Positions 1 through 8,314 of a DNA stretch of 64,000 nucleotides are shown here, one piece after another; position 1 is the first letter of the stretch; each line of letters opens with the position of its first letter. The notes under the pieces were generated by a model that did no database searches, was not told the origin of the DNA, and worked only from the letters and a program-made list of their open reading frames with translations. The position numbers were made by a program, and so were the translations under genes. This DNA comes from Variovorax sp. PBL-E5 (GTDB taxonomy: Bacteria; Pseudomonadota; Gammaproteobacteria; Burkholderiales; Burkholderiaceae_C): assembly GCF_901827185.1 (NCBI RefSeq), contig NZ_LR594671.1:4892001-4956000 (forward strand), written 5' to 3'.

Positions 1-646
1 GGCCATCGAAGCGTCCGTCCCAGGAAGTGCAGAAGTCCACGCAATCGCGAAAACGCTTGCGGCCCTCGAAAGGGTAGTGCTCGTACCAGACCTTTCCCTG
101 CGGTGCATGCCCGTAATGCATGGCCCGATAGCGGGGTCCGGAATACATCCTCAGCCCGACCCGCATGGCGGTCTCGGCGATCTTCTCGGTGATCCGGATG
201 TCACCATCGCCGCCGACCTCGTAGTCGTAGCCAAGTTCCACCACGGTCGTCGAGCCGGTGCGCGCCAACTCCGCAAGAGCGCATTCCGCGGCGATCAACT
301 GCGCCTCGGGATCGATCGCATGGCGCACCGCAGGCAGCATCCTGTAGAGCGTCCCGTAGTTGGTTTCCTTCGCATCGACGCTCAAGTTCGTGGCTTCTTC
401 CAGATAGCCCCGCGTGAAAGGCGTATCGGTGACATGCAGGTGCGTGTTGACGAAGCCCGGGATGACCAGACGCCCCGAAGCATCGATCAACGCATCCGCG
501 TCGGCACCGGCCTGCTCGAGGACTTCGGCGCGGGTTCCCACCGCAGCGATCGAGCCACCATCCATGAGCACCACGCCGTCTTCGACGACTTCGTGCCTGC
601 CGTGACGCCAAAGCACCACCGTCCCGTTCTCGATCCTTGTCTTCAT
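1..646 (-). CDS. Amidohydrolase-superfamily hydrolase, 3' end beyond the window
   Basis: The first 215 codons are visible; the C-terminus lies beyond the left edge. The protein opens like a cyclic-amidohydrolase or deaminase: an N-terminal beta-sandwich stretch, then VIPGFVNTHLH, in which His69 and His71 form the HxH metal pair that begins the TIM-barrel active site. Members hydrolyse C-N bonds in amides, ureas or ring compounds; the substrate cannot be read from this part. The start is an ATG at 646 behind GCGAGG; another ATG lies one codon upstream. It is last in a minus-strand operon with an ABC importer, a Bug receptor and a NodB-type deacetylase, so it probably acts on the imported compound. 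Confidence 0.8.
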   Translation of the reverse strand, partial: MKTRIENGTVVLWRHGRHEVVEDGVVLMDGGSIAAVGTRAEVLEQAGADADALIDASGRLVIPGFVNTHLHVTDTPFTRGYLEEATNLSVDAKETNYGTLYRMLPAVRHAIDPEAQLIAAECALAELARTGSTTVVELGYDYEVGGDGDIRITEKIAETAMRVGLRMYSGPRYRAMHYGHAPQGKVWYEHYPFEGRKRFRDCVDFCTSWDGRFDG

Positions 647-697
647 CATCGACCTCGCTTGTCTTTGCTCACGAATACGCTCCTCAACATTGCCGCG

Positions 698-1690
698 TCA
701 CTGGGGCTTGATGCCCGCCGTCTTGAATGCTTCTCCCCACTTGGCGTTCTCGGTGACCATGAAATGCGCGAACTCCGCCGGGGTGCTTCCAGTGACCTCG
801 AGGTAGTTGTCCCGGAGTTTCGCCACGATCTCCGGCGCACGCAGGGCCTTGAGCAACTCCGTGTTGATCGTCGAGATGACCGATGCAGGCGTGCGAGCAG
901 GCACCAATGCGCCGAGCCATCCATTCGATTCGATACCGGTGATCCCGAAATCCGCAAGCGTCGGCACATCGGGCGTGGTGGCGTCCCTCTGGGTGCTGAG
1001 AACGACCATCGGCGCCAGCCTCCCGTCCTTGACCTGGCTCATGAACGACGCCGGATTCGTCACGCCATACTGAATGTGGCCGCCGACGAGCGCGGTGATC
1101 ATCGGCGCCGTGCCGGTGAACGTGATGTGCTCCATTCGCAACCCCGTTCGAGCTTTCAGCATCTCCACCGCGAGGTGGGAAAGCGAACCGACGCCGGGCG
1201 TGCCGTAGTTCAATCCGTCCGAAGACTTGCTCACTGCGACAAGTTGCCGGAGGTCGCGGGTCGGCGCACTGGGCCCCGCCACCAGAACATTCGACCACCG
1301 GACCATGAGCGCGACGGGCGCGAAGTCTTCCCGCTTCCAGTGCAGGCCGCCGAAGGCAAACTCGTTGGTTGCGATATTGGGCGCCTGGAAGAGAATGGTG
1401 TGTCCATCCGGAGCGGCTCTGGATACGTACTCGGTCCCGATGTTCGTGGACGCGCCCCCCTTGTTCTCGATGATCACGGCTTGCTTGAACGCGTCCGCCA
1501 GCCGCGGCTGCAGCATGCGCGCGAGCAGATCGCTCGCACTGCCCGGGGGATAGGGCACGACGATCGTGATCGTCTTGGAGGGAAATCCGCCTTGCGCCCA
1601 TGCACCGGTGCAAGGGAGGGCGGCGGACGCCACGGCCGCGAGGGCGCGACGGCGGGTCAGAGTGAGGGATGGCTTCTCGACTGTGCTCAA
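698..1690 (-). CDS. Bug/TctC-family periplasmic solute receptor
   Basis: Tripartite-tricarboxylate-type receptor of about 330 residues. The N-terminus has a twin-arginine-like TRRRALAAVASA stretch and an ALA-type cleavage region, followed by the family opening (FPSKTITIVVPYPPGSASDLLARML) and the later GVGSLSHLA and HITFTGTAPM segments. Such receptors bind carboxylates, amides or aromatic acids. I chose a TTG start at 1690 because AAGGAG lies nine bases upstream; an in-frame ATG at 1732 is the alternative. No TctA/TctB membrane genes are present, so it is an orphan receptor. An 87-bp gap before it holds a site also found at the operon head. Confidence 0.88.
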   Translation of the reverse strand: MSTVEKPSLTLTRRRALAAVASAALPCTGAWAQGGFPSKTITIVVPYPPGSASDLLARMLQPRLADAFKQAVIIENKGGASTNIGTEYVSRAAPDGHTILFQAPNIATNEFAFGGLHWKREDFAPVALMVRWSNVLVAGPSAPTRDLRQLVAVSKSSDGLNYGTPGVGSLSHLAVEMLKARTGLRMEHITFTGTAPMITALVGGHIQYGVTNPASFMSQVKDGRLAPMVVLSTQRDATTPDVPTLADFGITGIESNGWLGALVPARTPASVISTINTELLKALRAPEIVAKLRDNYLEVTGSTPAEFAHFMVTENAKWGEAFKTAGIKPQ

Positions 1691-1760
1691 GATAAGGACT
1701 CCTTGCTGGATATCGTTGGACGACTGAAGCATTGTTCTTCGGCCTGCGGAATCTTGACCA

Positions 1761-1775
1761 GCAACTAATTGCCGG
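1761..1775. promoter_or_regulatory. Second copy of the GCAAYTAATTGCCGG site
   Basis: GCAACTAATTGCCGG lies between the deacetylase stop and the Bug receptor start. It differs in one base from the palindromic site at 5351-5365 between the ABC operon and the Crp-like gene. Its place upstream of an internal operon gene suggests a second promoter under the same regulator. This is inference from sequence repetition and position. Confidence 0.4.
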
Positions 1776-1777
1776 CA

Positions 1778-2635
1778 CTACTGCGCGGCGTGCACGGCCC
1801 GCGAGAATGGCGCTCGCTCATCGTACTCACTGGCCAGTTCATCCATCCGCAAGAACACGGCATCCTTCCTGATCAGTTGCTGGATCAGCTTTTCCAGAAC
1901 GATCATTCGGTGCCCTCTGCCGGTGCAATAGGGATGGAAGGTATAGGTCACCGCGCCCCATGCGGTGGTGTCGGCCATGTACAGGAAGTCATGGACCCAG
2001 TTCTCGAGCACGTTCGTCGCGTTCATCAACCCCGGCTGTACCCAGTTCGGCGTTCGAACCAGCTCGAAGTGCGGCGCATCATCCAAGGACCAGCTCACCG
2101 GGATTTCGATGAGCGGCGTCGCGTCACCGAACTTCAACGGCTTTTGAATGTCGATGGTGTCGGGCGTGCGCGCCCGGTACGGGGTGTAGTCATTCCCCAT
2201 CAGATTGCTCTCGTAGACGAACCCGTGCCTGAGCAGCAATTCCACGGTGCGCGGCGTCTGATCCCACACGGGTGACCTGTAACCCTTGGGATCGCCTCCG
2301 GTCGCCTTGCGGATCGAAGCGTTGGCTCGCACGAGTTCCGCCTCCTCTTCCTCGGCAGACATCGCCGTAGGGGACAGATGAGTCCAGCCGTGATTCCCGA
2401 TCTCATGCCCCGCGCGCACCACGGCTTCGCACGCCTCCGGATAGGTCTCCAGGGTGTGGCCCGGAATGAACCAGGTGCTCTTCAGGCCGTATTTGTCGAG
2501 AAGCGCCAGTATCCGCGCGGCACCGATGACGCCGAATTCTCCTCGCGAGATCGGATTCGGCGAGACCATGCCGCGCGAGATCCAGATCGACGTGGCGTCG
2601 AAATCGAAGGACAGACAGACGATATGCCGCGCCAT
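1778..2635 (-). CDS. Polysaccharide deacetylase (NodB-homology) family amidohydrolase
   Basis: 285 residues carrying the NodB fold: SFDFDAT near the N-terminus gives the two acidic residues of motif 1, and EIGNHGWTHLSP gives the H-x4-H zinc ligands. The family includes chitooligosaccharide and peptidoglycan deacetylases and also cytosolic amidases such as the PuuE-type allantoinase. There is no signal peptide, which favours a cytoplasmic amide hydrolase over a wall enzyme. It starts nine bases after the SBP stop and shares the operon with an ABC importer and an amidohydrolase, consistent with stepwise hydrolysis of an imported nitrogenous compound. Confidence 0.85.
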   Translation of the reverse strand: MARHIVCLSFDFDATSIWISRGMVSPNPISRGEFGVIGAARILALLDKYGLKSTWFIPGHTLETYPEACEAVVRAGHEIGNHGWTHLSPTAMSAEEEEAELVRANASIRKATGGDPKGYRSPVWDQTPRTVELLLRHGFVYESNLMGNDYTPYRARTPDTIDIQKPLKFGDATPLIEIPVSWSLDDAPHFELVRTPNWVQPGLMNATNVLENWVHDFLYMADTTAWGAVTYTFHPYCTGRGHRMIVLEKLIQQLIRKDAVFLRMDELASEYDERAPFSRAVHAAQ

Positions 2636-2644
2636 GGCAAATCC

Positions 2645-3652
2645 TCAGTTGCTGCCGGCTTTCGACTGCTGGTAGGTCGTCAACGGACCGACGTCGATGA
2701 GCCTGCTCCAGTCGCCGGGGACTTCCTTGATCCGGTCGATGCCGTGGAGAAAGGCGGCAACGCTCTGCATGTGCTTCATCAACCTGGCATCGGCCTGCTC
2801 TCCCTTCTTTCCGAGATAGTTCTGGCTCAATTGCTCCGAGTAGGTCGGAAACACGATGGATTGCCTCTCGGTCAACTTCGCCAGCTCGTCGACCGACTGA
2901 TTCAATCGCTTCGCCTCGTACTTCATGGATTCCATCGGATTGCGCCGGTATTCGTCGGTCGCCTTCTCCCAGGCGTGGAGGAACTTCTGAATCTCGAGCG
3001 GATGCTTCTGCACGTACTCGCTGCGAGCGACCCAGAGAATCCCCGTGATGCTGCCGATGCTTTCGGTCGTCGCGAGACGAAGCCCTCCGCGAGCCTCCAC
3101 TTCTCCCGCTCCCGGTTCCCAGGTCACGATCGCGTCGACCTGGCCGCTCACGTACGCCGGCACCATGTTCGCGGGCGCCAGGTTGACCATCGTCACGTCC
3201 CGAGGCGTGAGCTTCGCCATGGAAAGCGCGCGAATCAGGTGATGATGGCTGGTGGATCCGATCGTCACTCCGATCTTCTTGCCCTTCAGATCGGCGATCG
3301 ATCGGATTCCGTTGGCCGGATTGCCGATGAGCCGAATGTGCGTCCGGTGCATGTGCGGCACCAGAATGACTTCGATCGGCAGTCCATTCGCGTAGCCGGA
3401 CGTGGTCGGGAATTCACCCATCCATGCCACATCGATCTCGCCCGCCGCCAGTGCCGGGAGCATGGCAGGGCCGGCGGGGAATCCTCTCAATTCCACCGAC
3501 AGGCCCTGAGCTTCGAAGATTTTTCTTTCGACCGCGAGCGTGAGCACCGTGCTCACATCACCCACTTGCCAGCCGATCCGCATTTGCGCGGCCGCCGGAA
3601 GCGGCAGCCACTGAGCGAGTCCGAGGAGAACGAAAGTCAGAAAAGTCCGCAT
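2645..3652 (-). CDS. NMT1/SsuA-like ABC transporter substrate-binding protein
   Basis: 335-residue periplasmic binding protein of the nitrate/taurine/sulfonate class. A signal peptide (MRTFLTFVLLG...PLPAAAQ) precedes IGWQVGDVSTVLTLAVERKIFEAQGL. Typical later blocks are IADLKGKKIGVTIGST and YVSGQVDAIVTWEP. The start at 3652 was preferred because GAAGGAG stands just upstream; an in-frame ATG at 3703 would add a charged extension before the signal peptide. It belongs with the permease and ATPase genes upstream. Ligand class is uncertain: related proteins bind taurine, alkanesulfonates, nitrate, pyrimidines or phthalate. Confidence 0.88.
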   Translation of the reverse strand: MRTFLTFVLLGLAQWLPLPAAAQMRIGWQVGDVSTVLTLAVERKIFEAQGLSVELRGFPAGPAMLPALAAGEIDVAWMGEFPTTSGYANGLPIEVILVPHMHRTHIRLIGNPANGIRSIADLKGKKIGVTIGSTSHHHLIRALSMAKLTPRDVTMVNLAPANMVPAYVSGQVDAIVTWEPGAGEVEARGGLRLATTESIGSITGILWVARSEYVQKHPLEIQKFLHAWEKATDEYRRNPMESMKYEAKRLNQSVDELAKLTERQSIVFPTYSEQLSQNYLGKKGEQADARLMKHMQSVAAFLHGIDRIKEVPGDWSRLIDVGPLTTYQQSKAGSN

Positions 3653-3684
3653 GCCTTGCTCCTTCTTCTTGAAGAAATACCGCC

Positions 3685-4476
3685 TCATTTCTTTCGCTCC
3701 CAATGAACGACCCGGCGCGATAACCAGTTCAGGGCGCGATCGCTGATCAGGCCAAGCAGTCCGATCAAGACAATGCCCACGAACACTTCATTGGTGCGGA
3801 AGAAGTTGCTGGCGTCCAGAACCACGAATCCCAGGCCACGATCGCCACCCAGCAGTTCCGATGCCACCAGAATGGCGAGTGCGCTTCCCATGCCGACGCG
3901 AAGGCCCGTCATGATCTGAGGCAGCGCGGCCGGAAAAATGACATAGCGGAAGATCTGAACCGGCGTTGCGCCCTGGGACTGGGCGGCCCTGATCAAGTCC
4001 GGCGGACAACTTCGCACGCCGCTTTCCGTGTTGAGCATGACGATCAACAGGACGTAGTAGAAGATCAACAGAACCTTGGAGACTTCGCCGATGCCGAACC
4101 AGAGAATGAAGAGCGGTATCAGCCCCAATGGAGGTATCGGCCTCACCACTTCCGCGGGAACCAGAAGCACCGCGTCGACCAGGCTGTAGCGGCCTCGCGC
4201 GAGGCCGATCGCGATGCCGAATACCGCCGCGGCAATGAAGCCCGCCAGCACCCGTGCGACGCTTGCGCCGATGTGCCAGAAGATGCTGACGCCCGCGTAG
4301 CCATGGAACAGCACATCGATGAAGGTGCGTGCCACATCGCTCGGCGCCGGCAGCAGAACGCTTCGCACGAGGCCGATGCGGGTGGCCAGTTCCCATGCAG
4401 CAAGGATCACCATCGGCGACATGACGACCGCGACGGCGCGAACGCGCTGAGATCGCCTCTGCTCAACTGCCTGCAT
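3685..4476 (-). CDS. ABC transporter permease (SsuC/TauC-like)
   Basis: Inner-membrane subunit of about 263 residues with six predicted hydrophobic segments and the binding-protein-dependent permease EAA-type loop (LIRAAQSQGATPVQIFRYV). It forms the channel for the NMT1-like importer with the ATPase at 4463-5278. The ATG at 4476 lies inside the ATPase 3' end, behind GGGGAGG. A TTG at 4494 would give six more residues. The overlap indicates translational coupling. Confidence 0.9.
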   Translation of the reverse strand: MQAVEQRRSQRVRAVAVVMSPMVILAAWELATRIGLVRSVLLPAPSDVARTFIDVLFHGYAGVSIFWHIGASVARVLAGFIAAAVFGIAIGLARGRYSLVDAVLLVPAEVVRPIPPLGLIPLFILWFGIGEVSKVLLIFYYVLLIVMLNTESGVRSCPPDLIRAAQSQGATPVQIFRYVIFPAALPQIMTGLRVGMGSALAILVASELLGGDRGLGFVVLDASNFFRTNEVFVGIVLIGLLGLISDRALNWLSRRVVHWERKK

Positions 4477-5278
4477 AAGCCTCCCCGACGCCAATGCCTT
4501 GCGGCACGACAGCTCGATCGCCCGCGTGTTGTCGCCGCATCTTCAGGTAGATCTTTTCGCGCACGGCCAGGAACGAAGGGTGCAGCCGATTGTTTTCATC
4601 CCATCGCGGCGCCGGCAGGTCGATCCTGAATTCCTCCATCGGAGCCTCGCCCGGCTTCGAGAGCAGGAAAATGCGATCGGACAGGAACACGGCCTCGTCG
4701 ATGCTGTGCGTCACGAAGACGACGGTGCATCTGGTCTTCCGATGAATGCGCAAGAGTTCCTCCTGCAAGCTTTCTCTGGTCTGCACATCGACGGCAGAGA
4801 ACGGCTCGTCCATCAGGATGATCTGCGCCTCCGTCGCGAGTGCTCTTGCCACTCCGACGCGCTGCTTCATCCCGCCCGAGAGTTGATAGGGGTAACGGTC
4901 CTCGAAACCGGAAAGCCCAACGAGCGCGGTCATTCTTCGGCTGATCACGTTCCTCGCCTGCTGCGGCATGCGCCGGCAGATCTGACTGAACGTGATGTTG
5001 TCCTTCACGGTCAACCAATCCAGCAGCGCGCCGTTCTGAAACACGACCGCGCGATCCGGCCCGGGCCGGGTGATCGGTTGGCCGCGAAACCTGAGCCGGC
5101 CGCTCGTGGGAAACAGGAAGCCGGCGATCAGATTCAACAGCGTGGTCTTTCCACAGCCCGACGGTCCGAGCAGGCAGACGAATTCACCTTCTCGAATGGT
5201 GAAGTTCATGCCAGTGAGCGCCTGATGTCCCTCGTAGGAGAAACCGACGTGCTCGCTCTGAAGAAGAGGGATATTCAC
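4463..5278 (-). CDS. ABC transporter ATP-binding protein (SsuB/TauB-like)
   Basis: 271-residue nucleotide-binding subunit with Walker A GPSGCGKTT, signature LSGGMKQR, Walker B ILMDEP and the switch His in VFVTHSIDEA. It is the nitrate/sulfonate/taurine importer type and powers the adjacent permease. It is first in the minus-strand operon, which is divergent from a Crp/Fnr regulator with about 150 bp of shared promoter DNA holding a perfect 12-bp palindrome. The C-terminus overlaps the permease start. Confidence 0.93.
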   Translation of the reverse strand: MNIPLLQSEHVGFSYEGHQALTGMNFTIREGEFVCLLGPSGCGKTTLLNLIAGFLFPTSGRLRFRGQPITRPGPDRAVVFQNGALLDWLTVKDNITFSQICRRMPQQARNVISRRMTALVGLSGFEDRYPYQLSGGMKQRVGVARALATEAQIILMDEPFSAVDVQTRESLQEELLRIHRKTRCTVVFVTHSIDEAVFLSDRIFLLSKPGEAPMEEFRIDLPAPRWDENNRLHPSFLAVREKIYLKMRRQHAGDRAVVPQGIGVGEAYAGS

Positions 5279-5350
5279 TGTACGGACCTCGTGCTCCGAC
5301 GAAATGGTGATGGGGACTTGCAGTTTCGGGCGCGCTTCCAGAGCGAGGAA

Positions 5351-5365
5351 GCAATTAATTGCCGG
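5351..5365. promoter_or_regulatory. Palindromic operator candidate for the Crp/Fnr-type regulator
   Basis: GCAATTAATTGC (5351-5362) is a perfect 12-bp palindrome followed by CGG, in the divergent gap between the ABC operon and the Crp-like gene. Nearly the same 15 bases recur at 1761-1775, inside the same operon. Crp/Fnr proteins bind two-fold symmetric sites, so I infer this is the operator of the neighbouring regulator. Confidence 0.5.
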
Positions 5366-5431
5366 TGAGCGGCGGAGTCGATCCGCGTGCTGACTCGAGC
5401 AAGCCTTGGTGCAGGGCCATAATCAGCGGCC

Positions 5432-6148
5432 ATGGAGAAGTCCGCTCGCCGAGCACCTGCCGCCGTCACTCAGACGACCTTTCTTGCGCAGCCCACACGG
5501 CTCCCGCTTCCAGCGTCTCCCTTGCTTTCGGAACTGAGTTCGCCCACGCGAGACGCCTTGCTCTTGCTGGGGCGAAATCGATCGTTCGCGTCAGGCGACC
5601 TTCTCTTCAAGCAGGGAGATCGCCACGACGGAATCTTCGTGATCGAGACGGGCGTGGTGCGCTCGTACTATGTGTCGGAAGATGGCCGGGAACTGACCCT
5701 TGGCTTCTGGGGCGAGGGCAACTATGTCGGCGGCCCTCAATTGTTCGGGGGAGGACAGCATGCATGGACCTCCGAAGCCCAATGTCCGACGCGCTGTGTT
5801 TTTCTGCCGGGCAAGGAACTCAGAAAGCTGGTCGAGCAAAGGTCCGACCTTGCCATTGCGCTTCTCGATGCGCTGGTCCACAAGTCCGAATGCTATTCAG
5901 CGCTTCTCCAGCTTCTGGCAACGCACTCCATGAAGGTACGGCTGGCGCGTCTGCTGGCGATGCTGGCAACCAGCGGAACCGGCCGCAGCATCCGCCTGAC
6001 GCACGGCCAGCTGGCGGGAATGATTGGATCGACCCGGCAATGGGTTTCTCAAACATTGGAGTTGTTCGAGAGACAGGACTTGATACAGAAGAAGGCCGAC
6101 GGCTCGGTCTATGTGCTTCGGCCGGATGCGCTTGCTTCTCTTCGATAG
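5432..6148 (+). CDS. Crp/Fnr-family transcriptional regulator
   Basis: 238 residues: an N-terminal cyclic-nucleotide-binding-like beta-roll (FASGDLLFKQGDRHDGIFVIETG) followed by a C-terminal winged helix whose recognition region reads THGQLAGMIGSTRQWVSQTLELFE. The four-cysteine Fe-S cluster of Fnr is absent, so sensing is by small molecule or unknown. It is divergent from the importer/amidohydrolase operon and very likely controls it. It converges with the Bug receptor gene at 6166. Confidence 0.9.
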   Translation: MEKSARRAPAAVTQTTFLAQPTRLPLPASPLLSELSSPTRDALLLLGRNRSFASGDLLFKQGDRHDGIFVIETGVVRSYYVSEDGRELTLGFWGEGNYVGGPQLFGGGQHAWTSEAQCPTRCVFLPGKELRKLVEQRSDLAIALLDALVHKSECYSALLQLLATHSMKVRLARLLAMLATSGTGRSIRLTHGQLAGMIGSTRQWVSQTLELFERQDLIQKKADGSVYVLRPDALASLR

Positions 6149-6165
6149 CGGGAATGCCGTGAAGC

Positions 6166-7158
6166 TCACTCAGGATTGATCTTGAGCTGAAGCCTTTCGA
6201 TGATTTCCTTGTTGTGGGCCATGGTCGTCGCCAGGATCTGATGAAGCTGGTCTGCCGAGGCCTCTTGCGGCAGATCCAGGCCTTGCGCCGTCAATGCTTC
6301 GCGGAACTTGGGCGCGCGAACGACCTTGGCCATTTCGCTCTGGATCCGATCGATCAGCGGCTTGGGTGTGCTGCTCAGAACAAACGCACCGACGCTCGCG
6401 TGGGGAAGGACAAAATCAGGCAGCCCGACTTCACCGAAACTCGGCACATTGGGCAGATACTGAGAGCGCGACGGCGAGGCGATGGCCAGTGCCTTCAGCT
6501 TGCCACTCCTGACGAGCGGGACCACGTTGCTCACGACTTCGAAGGTGAGTTGAACCTGGTTCCCCAGCAGATCGACCATGGCGGGCGCCGAACCCTTGTA
6601 CGGAACGACCAGCATGTTGTTGCCGCTCTTTTCCTTGAGCATTTCACCGAGAAGATTCGAGCGCGTGCCGACGCTGAGGTTCGCGACGCTCACCGAGCGG
6701 GGATTGCGCTTGGCGTAGTCCAGCAGTTCCTTGACATTGTTCGGCGGGAAATTCGCGTTGGCCACCAGCACATGGAGCATGCTGCTGGCCTCTGCCACAT
6801 AGGTGAATGTCTTGAGCGGGTCGTACGGCGTCTTCACGGTCAGCGGTATGTCGGACAGCACGCTCGATGGCCCGACCATCCAGGTGTACCCATCGGCAGG
6901 CGCATTCATGACGGCCCGCTCGGCCACCACGGCCGAGCCACCCGGCTTGTTTTCCACCACCACCGACTGACCGAGATTCGCCCGCAGCTGTTCGGCGATC
7001 AGCCGGGCCACTGCGTCGGAGATGCCGCCGGGCGGCGCAGGGACGATCAGTCGAATGGGTTTGTCCGGCCATTGCTGTGCCAGCGCAGGCGATACCGCCG
7101 CGAACCAGCACAGTGCAATGATTGCGAAGCGTCGGAGTTTCAATAAATTCTGAACCAT
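6166..7158 (-). CDS. Bug/TctC-family periplasmic solute receptor
   Basis: 330 residues with a clear signal peptide (FAIIALCWFAAVSPALAQ) and the Bug opening QWPDKPIRLIVPAPPGGISDAVARL, then NKPGGSAVVAERAV. It is last in a minus-strand run TauD, BKACE, porin, MFS, quinone oxidoreductase, Bug, with short gaps throughout. That suggests it recognises the compound degraded by this module. TctA/TctB partners are absent locally. Confidence 0.9.
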   Translation of the reverse strand: MVQNLLKLRRFAIIALCWFAAVSPALAQQWPDKPIRLIVPAPPGGISDAVARLIAEQLRANLGQSVVVENKPGGSAVVAERAVMNAPADGYTWMVGPSSVLSDIPLTVKTPYDPLKTFTYVAEASSMLHVLVANANFPPNNVKELLDYAKRNPRSVSVANLSVGTRSNLLGEMLKEKSGNNMLVVPYKGSAPAMVDLLGNQVQLTFEVVSNVVPLVRSGKLKALAIASPSRSQYLPNVPSFGEVGLPDFVLPHASVGAFVLSSTPKPLIDRIQSEMAKVVRAPKFREALTAQGLDLPQEASADQLHQILATTMAHNKEIIERLQLKINPE

Positions 7159-7185
7159 GGCCGTTCACCTTGAAGCGTGGAGCAC

Positions 7186-8166
7186 TCAAATCACGAAAAT
7201 GGAGGAGCCTGTGGTCTTGCGAGACTCCAGGTCCTGATGTGCCCGCACGGCATCCTGCAGGGCATAGCGCTGATTGATCTCGATGCGGATGCGGCCGGCC
7301 GCCACGTGGCCGAACAGCTCATCGACGAGTTCCGCCTTTTCGGCCGGATCGGCGATGTAGTCCGCCAGGCCCGGGCGGGTCAGGTAGAGCGATCCCTTGC
7401 GGGCCAGAATCTGCGGATCGAAGGGCGGGATCGTGCCGGAAGCGGTGCCGACGCAGACCATCAGGCCACGGCGCTTGAGGGAGTCCAGCGAGGCCATGAA
7501 GGTGGTCTTGCCGACGCTGTCGAAGACCACCGACACGCCCACCCCGCCCGTCAGCTCGCGCACGCGTTGGGCGACATCCTCATGGCTGTAGTTGATCGTG
7601 TGGTCGCAGCCGTGGGCGCGCGCCACTTCGGCCTTGGCATCGGTCGAGACCGTGCCGATCACCGTCAGCCCGAGCAATTTGGCCCACTGCGAAACGATCA
7701 GGCCGACGCCGCCGGCCGCGGCATGCAGCAGCACCGTGTCGCCCGCCTTGAAGGGATAGATCCGGCGCACCAGGTAGGCGGCGGACAAGCCCCGCATGGT
7801 CATGGCCGCCGCAGTCTCGCAATCGATGGCCTCCGGCAGCTTGATCAGCAGCGCGGCGGATATCAGCCGCTCGGTGCTGTAGGCGCCCAGCGTGTTCGTG
7901 AAGCCTGTGTAGGTCACGCGGTCGCCCACCGCCAGATCGGTCACGCCGGCACCGACAGCCTCGACCACGCCGGCGGCCTCGTTACCGAGGCCGCTGGGCA
8001 GCGGAGCCGGGTAGGTGCCACGGCGGAAGTAGGTGTCGGCGAAATTGAGGCCGACGGCTTCATGCCGCAGGCGCACCTCGCCGGGTCCCGGATCGCCGAC
8101 GGCAACGTCCTCGAAACGAAGTACCTCGGGCCCGCCGGTCTCGTGAAATTTAACGACTACAGCCAT
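7186..8166 (-). CDS. NAD(P)H:quinone oxidoreductase, zinc-free MDR family
   Basis: 326-residue medium-chain reductase of the QorA type. The GroES-like N-terminal domain (GPGEVRLRHEAVGLNFADTYFRRG) is followed by a Rossmann domain with LHAAAGGVGLIVSQWAKLLG. The structural-zinc cysteines of alcohol dehydrogenases are missing. The ATG at 8166 lies behind GGAGACA; the frame stays open further upstream but without family-like sequence. It may detoxify quinones or reduce an enone intermediate of the operon's pathway. Confidence 0.88.
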   Translation of the reverse strand: MAVVVKFHETGGPEVLRFEDVAVGDPGPGEVRLRHEAVGLNFADTYFRRGTYPAPLPSGLGNEAAGVVEAVGAGVTDLAVGDRVTYTGFTNTLGAYSTERLISAALLIKLPEAIDCETAAAMTMRGLSAAYLVRRIYPFKAGDTVLLHAAAGGVGLIVSQWAKLLGLTVIGTVSTDAKAEVARAHGCDHTINYSHEDVAQRVRELTGGVGVSVVFDSVGKTTFMASLDSLKRRGLMVCVGTASGTIPPFDPQILARKGSLYLTRPGLADYIADPAEKAELVDELFGHVAAGRIRIEINQRYALQDAVRAHQDLESRKTTGSSIFVI

Positions 8167-8314
8167 GGTGTGTTGTCTCCTTGAAGCGGTGGATGCCGGA
8201 AGTCTGAAGTGAAGACCGCATCGTCCGGCTTTGCGTTGTTTCGTGCTTGACATTGCACGTCTGGCACTTGGCTTTTCATGACAGCAACCGCTCACGGATT
8301 GGAGAGCGGCGCAA

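Noticed and set aside
77..1768. Very long open frames antisense to the amidohydrolase and Bug genes, and similar ones opposite most genes
   Set aside because: Their translations are Arg/His/Gly-rich with no family motifs, as expected from antisense frames in high-GC coding DNA; the opposite strand carries clear family proteins.
5275..5469. A 64-codon minus-strand ORF upstream of the first ABC ATPase
   Set aside because: It spans the divergent promoter and the start of the Crp gene, has no recognisable features, and would bury the palindromic site.
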